Positions 63,134 through 64,000 of a stretch of 64,000 nucleotides of DNA are shown here, one piece after another. The stretch covers positions 20,773-84,772 of the forward strand of contig NZ_JBBEWC010000019.1 in assembly GCF_037860775.1 (NCBI RefSeq), given 5' to 3'. The translations under genes and the position numbers were made by a program. This DNA comes from Emticicia soli (lineage in GTDB: Bacteria > Bacteroidota > Bacteroidia > Cytophagales > Spirosomataceae). Below the pieces are notes generated by a model. That model did no database searches and had not been told where the DNA came from. It was given only the letters and a program-made list of their open reading frames with translations. Every line of letters begins with the position of its first letter. The first letter of the stretch is position 1.

Positions 63134-63931
63134 TTATTTTTCTTTCAAAAAAGCAAGAATCTCCTTAGCAAATGCTTCTGATTGTGAAGTGTTTCCATGA
63201 TTCCCCGGAACGGTTTTCAGCGTAGCATTCGGAATAAGTTTGGCTAATGCGGCTACATCTCCATTGTCGTTATCGTGGTCGCCCGAAATAACAAGCACAG
63301 GCTTTTTAACTTTTCGGAGTTCAGTAGGTAGGGTAGTAGGCTGTACTTTTTGCAGATAACCCATTACCAAAGTATCAACGCCATTGCGTTTAGCACTTTC
63401 AATAGCGCCTTTGGTTTCAGGATACAAATGTGCTTTGCCCGAAAAGGCTTCGGCAAACATTTTTCTACGTTCCCAATTCGGATTTGTGAAATCAACACCT
63501 GCGCCGCCAATTACGGCTTTCATGATATGTTTATCTAGCGTTAGCTGCTTGGCTACAAGAATAGCCCCTCTCGAATAACCCACTACATAGTATTTTTTGC
63601 AGCCAAGGTGCTTCATTAATGCCATTACATCTTTTAGTTCGGCATTATCTTGGTAGGCTTCCAGCAAATGAGGTTTATCTGATAGACCATTACCCCGTAG
63701 ATCAACATTGATTACTTTGAAGCCGTTTTCGGCTAAATTCTGAATCAAAAGCCCTCTTTTCCAGGATTTACTACTGCTCATAAAGCCATGCAAGAGCACA
63801 ACAGGCGTACCCTCGCCCGTAACTTCATAATAGATTTTTGTGCCATCAAATGAGCTGAACAATGGTTCTCTATCTTCTTGCGCAAAAACCAATAAGGGGC
63901 ATAAAAGAATAAATAATAGATATAGTCTCAT
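63134..63931 (-). CDS. Secreted alpha/beta hydrolase
   Basis: The protein has 265 residues. The signal peptide ends around LLVFAQ. The oxyanion region is VVLLHGFMSSSKSW, the nucleophile elbow is GYSRGAILV, the acid is in ISGDHDNDNGD and the catalytic histidine is in PGNHGNTSQSEAF. It is an esterase/lipase-type enzyme, probably periplasmic or external. It lies 24 bases upstream of the Imm5-like gene on the same strand and may be co-transcribed with it. Confidence 0.9.
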   Translation of the reverse strand: MRLYLLFILLCPLLVFAQEDREPLFSSFDGTKIYYEVTGEGTPVVLLHGFMSSSKSWKRGLLIQNLAENGFKVINVDLRGNGLSDKPHLLEAYQDNAELKDVMALMKHLGCKKYYVVGYSRGAILVAKQLTLDKHIMKAVIGGAGVDFTNPNWERRKMFAEAFSGKAHLYPETKGAIESAKRNGVDTLVMGYLQKVQPTTLPTELRKVKKPVLVISGDHDNDNGDVAALAKLIPNATLKTVPGNHGNTSQSEAFAKEILAFLKEK

Positions 63932-64000
63932 TGATATTAGGGCTTTCGCTTTGGAATGGTCATGCCGCAGAGATTTGAGGTTTTCTTAATTGTGACTTCA

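Noticed and set aside
1..64000. CRISPR arrays, insertion sequences, prophage or integrative element
   Set aside because: No direct-repeat arrays, transposase, integrase or phage structural genes were found in either strand.

Overview
The window is chromosomal DNA from a Bacteroidota bacterium, most likely a Cytophagales member of the Spirosomataceae/Leadbetterellaceae type. The evidence is a T9SS type-B sorting domain (CHU_C) on the first protein, a GldB gliding lipoprotein, several promoters of the Bacteroidota form TTTG-N19/20-TAnnTTTG, and A+T-rich, densely packed DNA. I see no rRNA, tRNA, CRISPR array, insertion sequence, phage or plasmid functions. Nearly all of it is ordinary core or common accessory chromosome.

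Layout. 1-4.7 kb: end of a large secreted T9SS protein, an AraC regulator, a DHFR-like reductase and an HPP membrane protein. 4.86-7.75 kb: a two-gene membrane operon that is the most interesting part of the window. The first protein carries two D-x3-H-x12/13-H motifs with the same spacing as the CuC and CuD copper ligands of PmoC/AmoC. The second has a predicted mature N-terminal histidine and the soluble-TM-TM-soluble plan of PmoB. No PmoA is present. 7.75-11 kb: an AraC regulator, a siderophore-interacting flavoreductase and a Tat-exported Gfo/Idh/MocA oxidoreductase. 11.3-13.8 kb: ribosomal genes rplK-rplA-rplJ-rplL, separated from nusG/secE and rpoBC. 14-19.7 kb: a PhoB/PhoR-like pair, a collagen-like lipoprotein and a large hybrid two-component regulator. 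20-30 kb: pseudouridine synthase, EamA exporter, Fur-family regulator, MsbA-like ABC exporter, GldB, serine hydrolase, PpiD-like foldase and AlkB-like monooxygenase. 30-43.9 kb: HupE/UreJ-like protein, M1 peptidase, an SRPBCC/DUF5519-like pair, a dienoyl-CoA isomerase-like crotonase, TypA/BipA, a LuxE-like enzyme, a fructosamine-kinase-like protein, Dxr, a second RluA-type synthase and a Tat-exported TIM-barrel protein. 44-50.5 kb: two near-identical tiny lipoproteins, a GtrA-like protein and an isolated nuoKLMN block. 50.5-61.2 kb: a DEDDh exonuclease, a beta-propeller protein, and a surface-glycan region (four family-2 glycosyltransferases, a polytopic membrane protein, a FAD oxidoreductase) whose main operon starts with rsmH. 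61.3-64 kb: a histidine kinase, an orphan Imm5-like immunity protein and an alpha/beta hydrolase.

Convergent gene pairs are mostly separated by strong perfect hairpins, often acting in both directions. Several gene starts were moved downstream of the longest possible ORF because the upstream start was TTG/GTG, overlapped a promoter element, or gave an atypical N-terminus (nuoK, rsmH, the second RluA, phoR-like, fur, and others).
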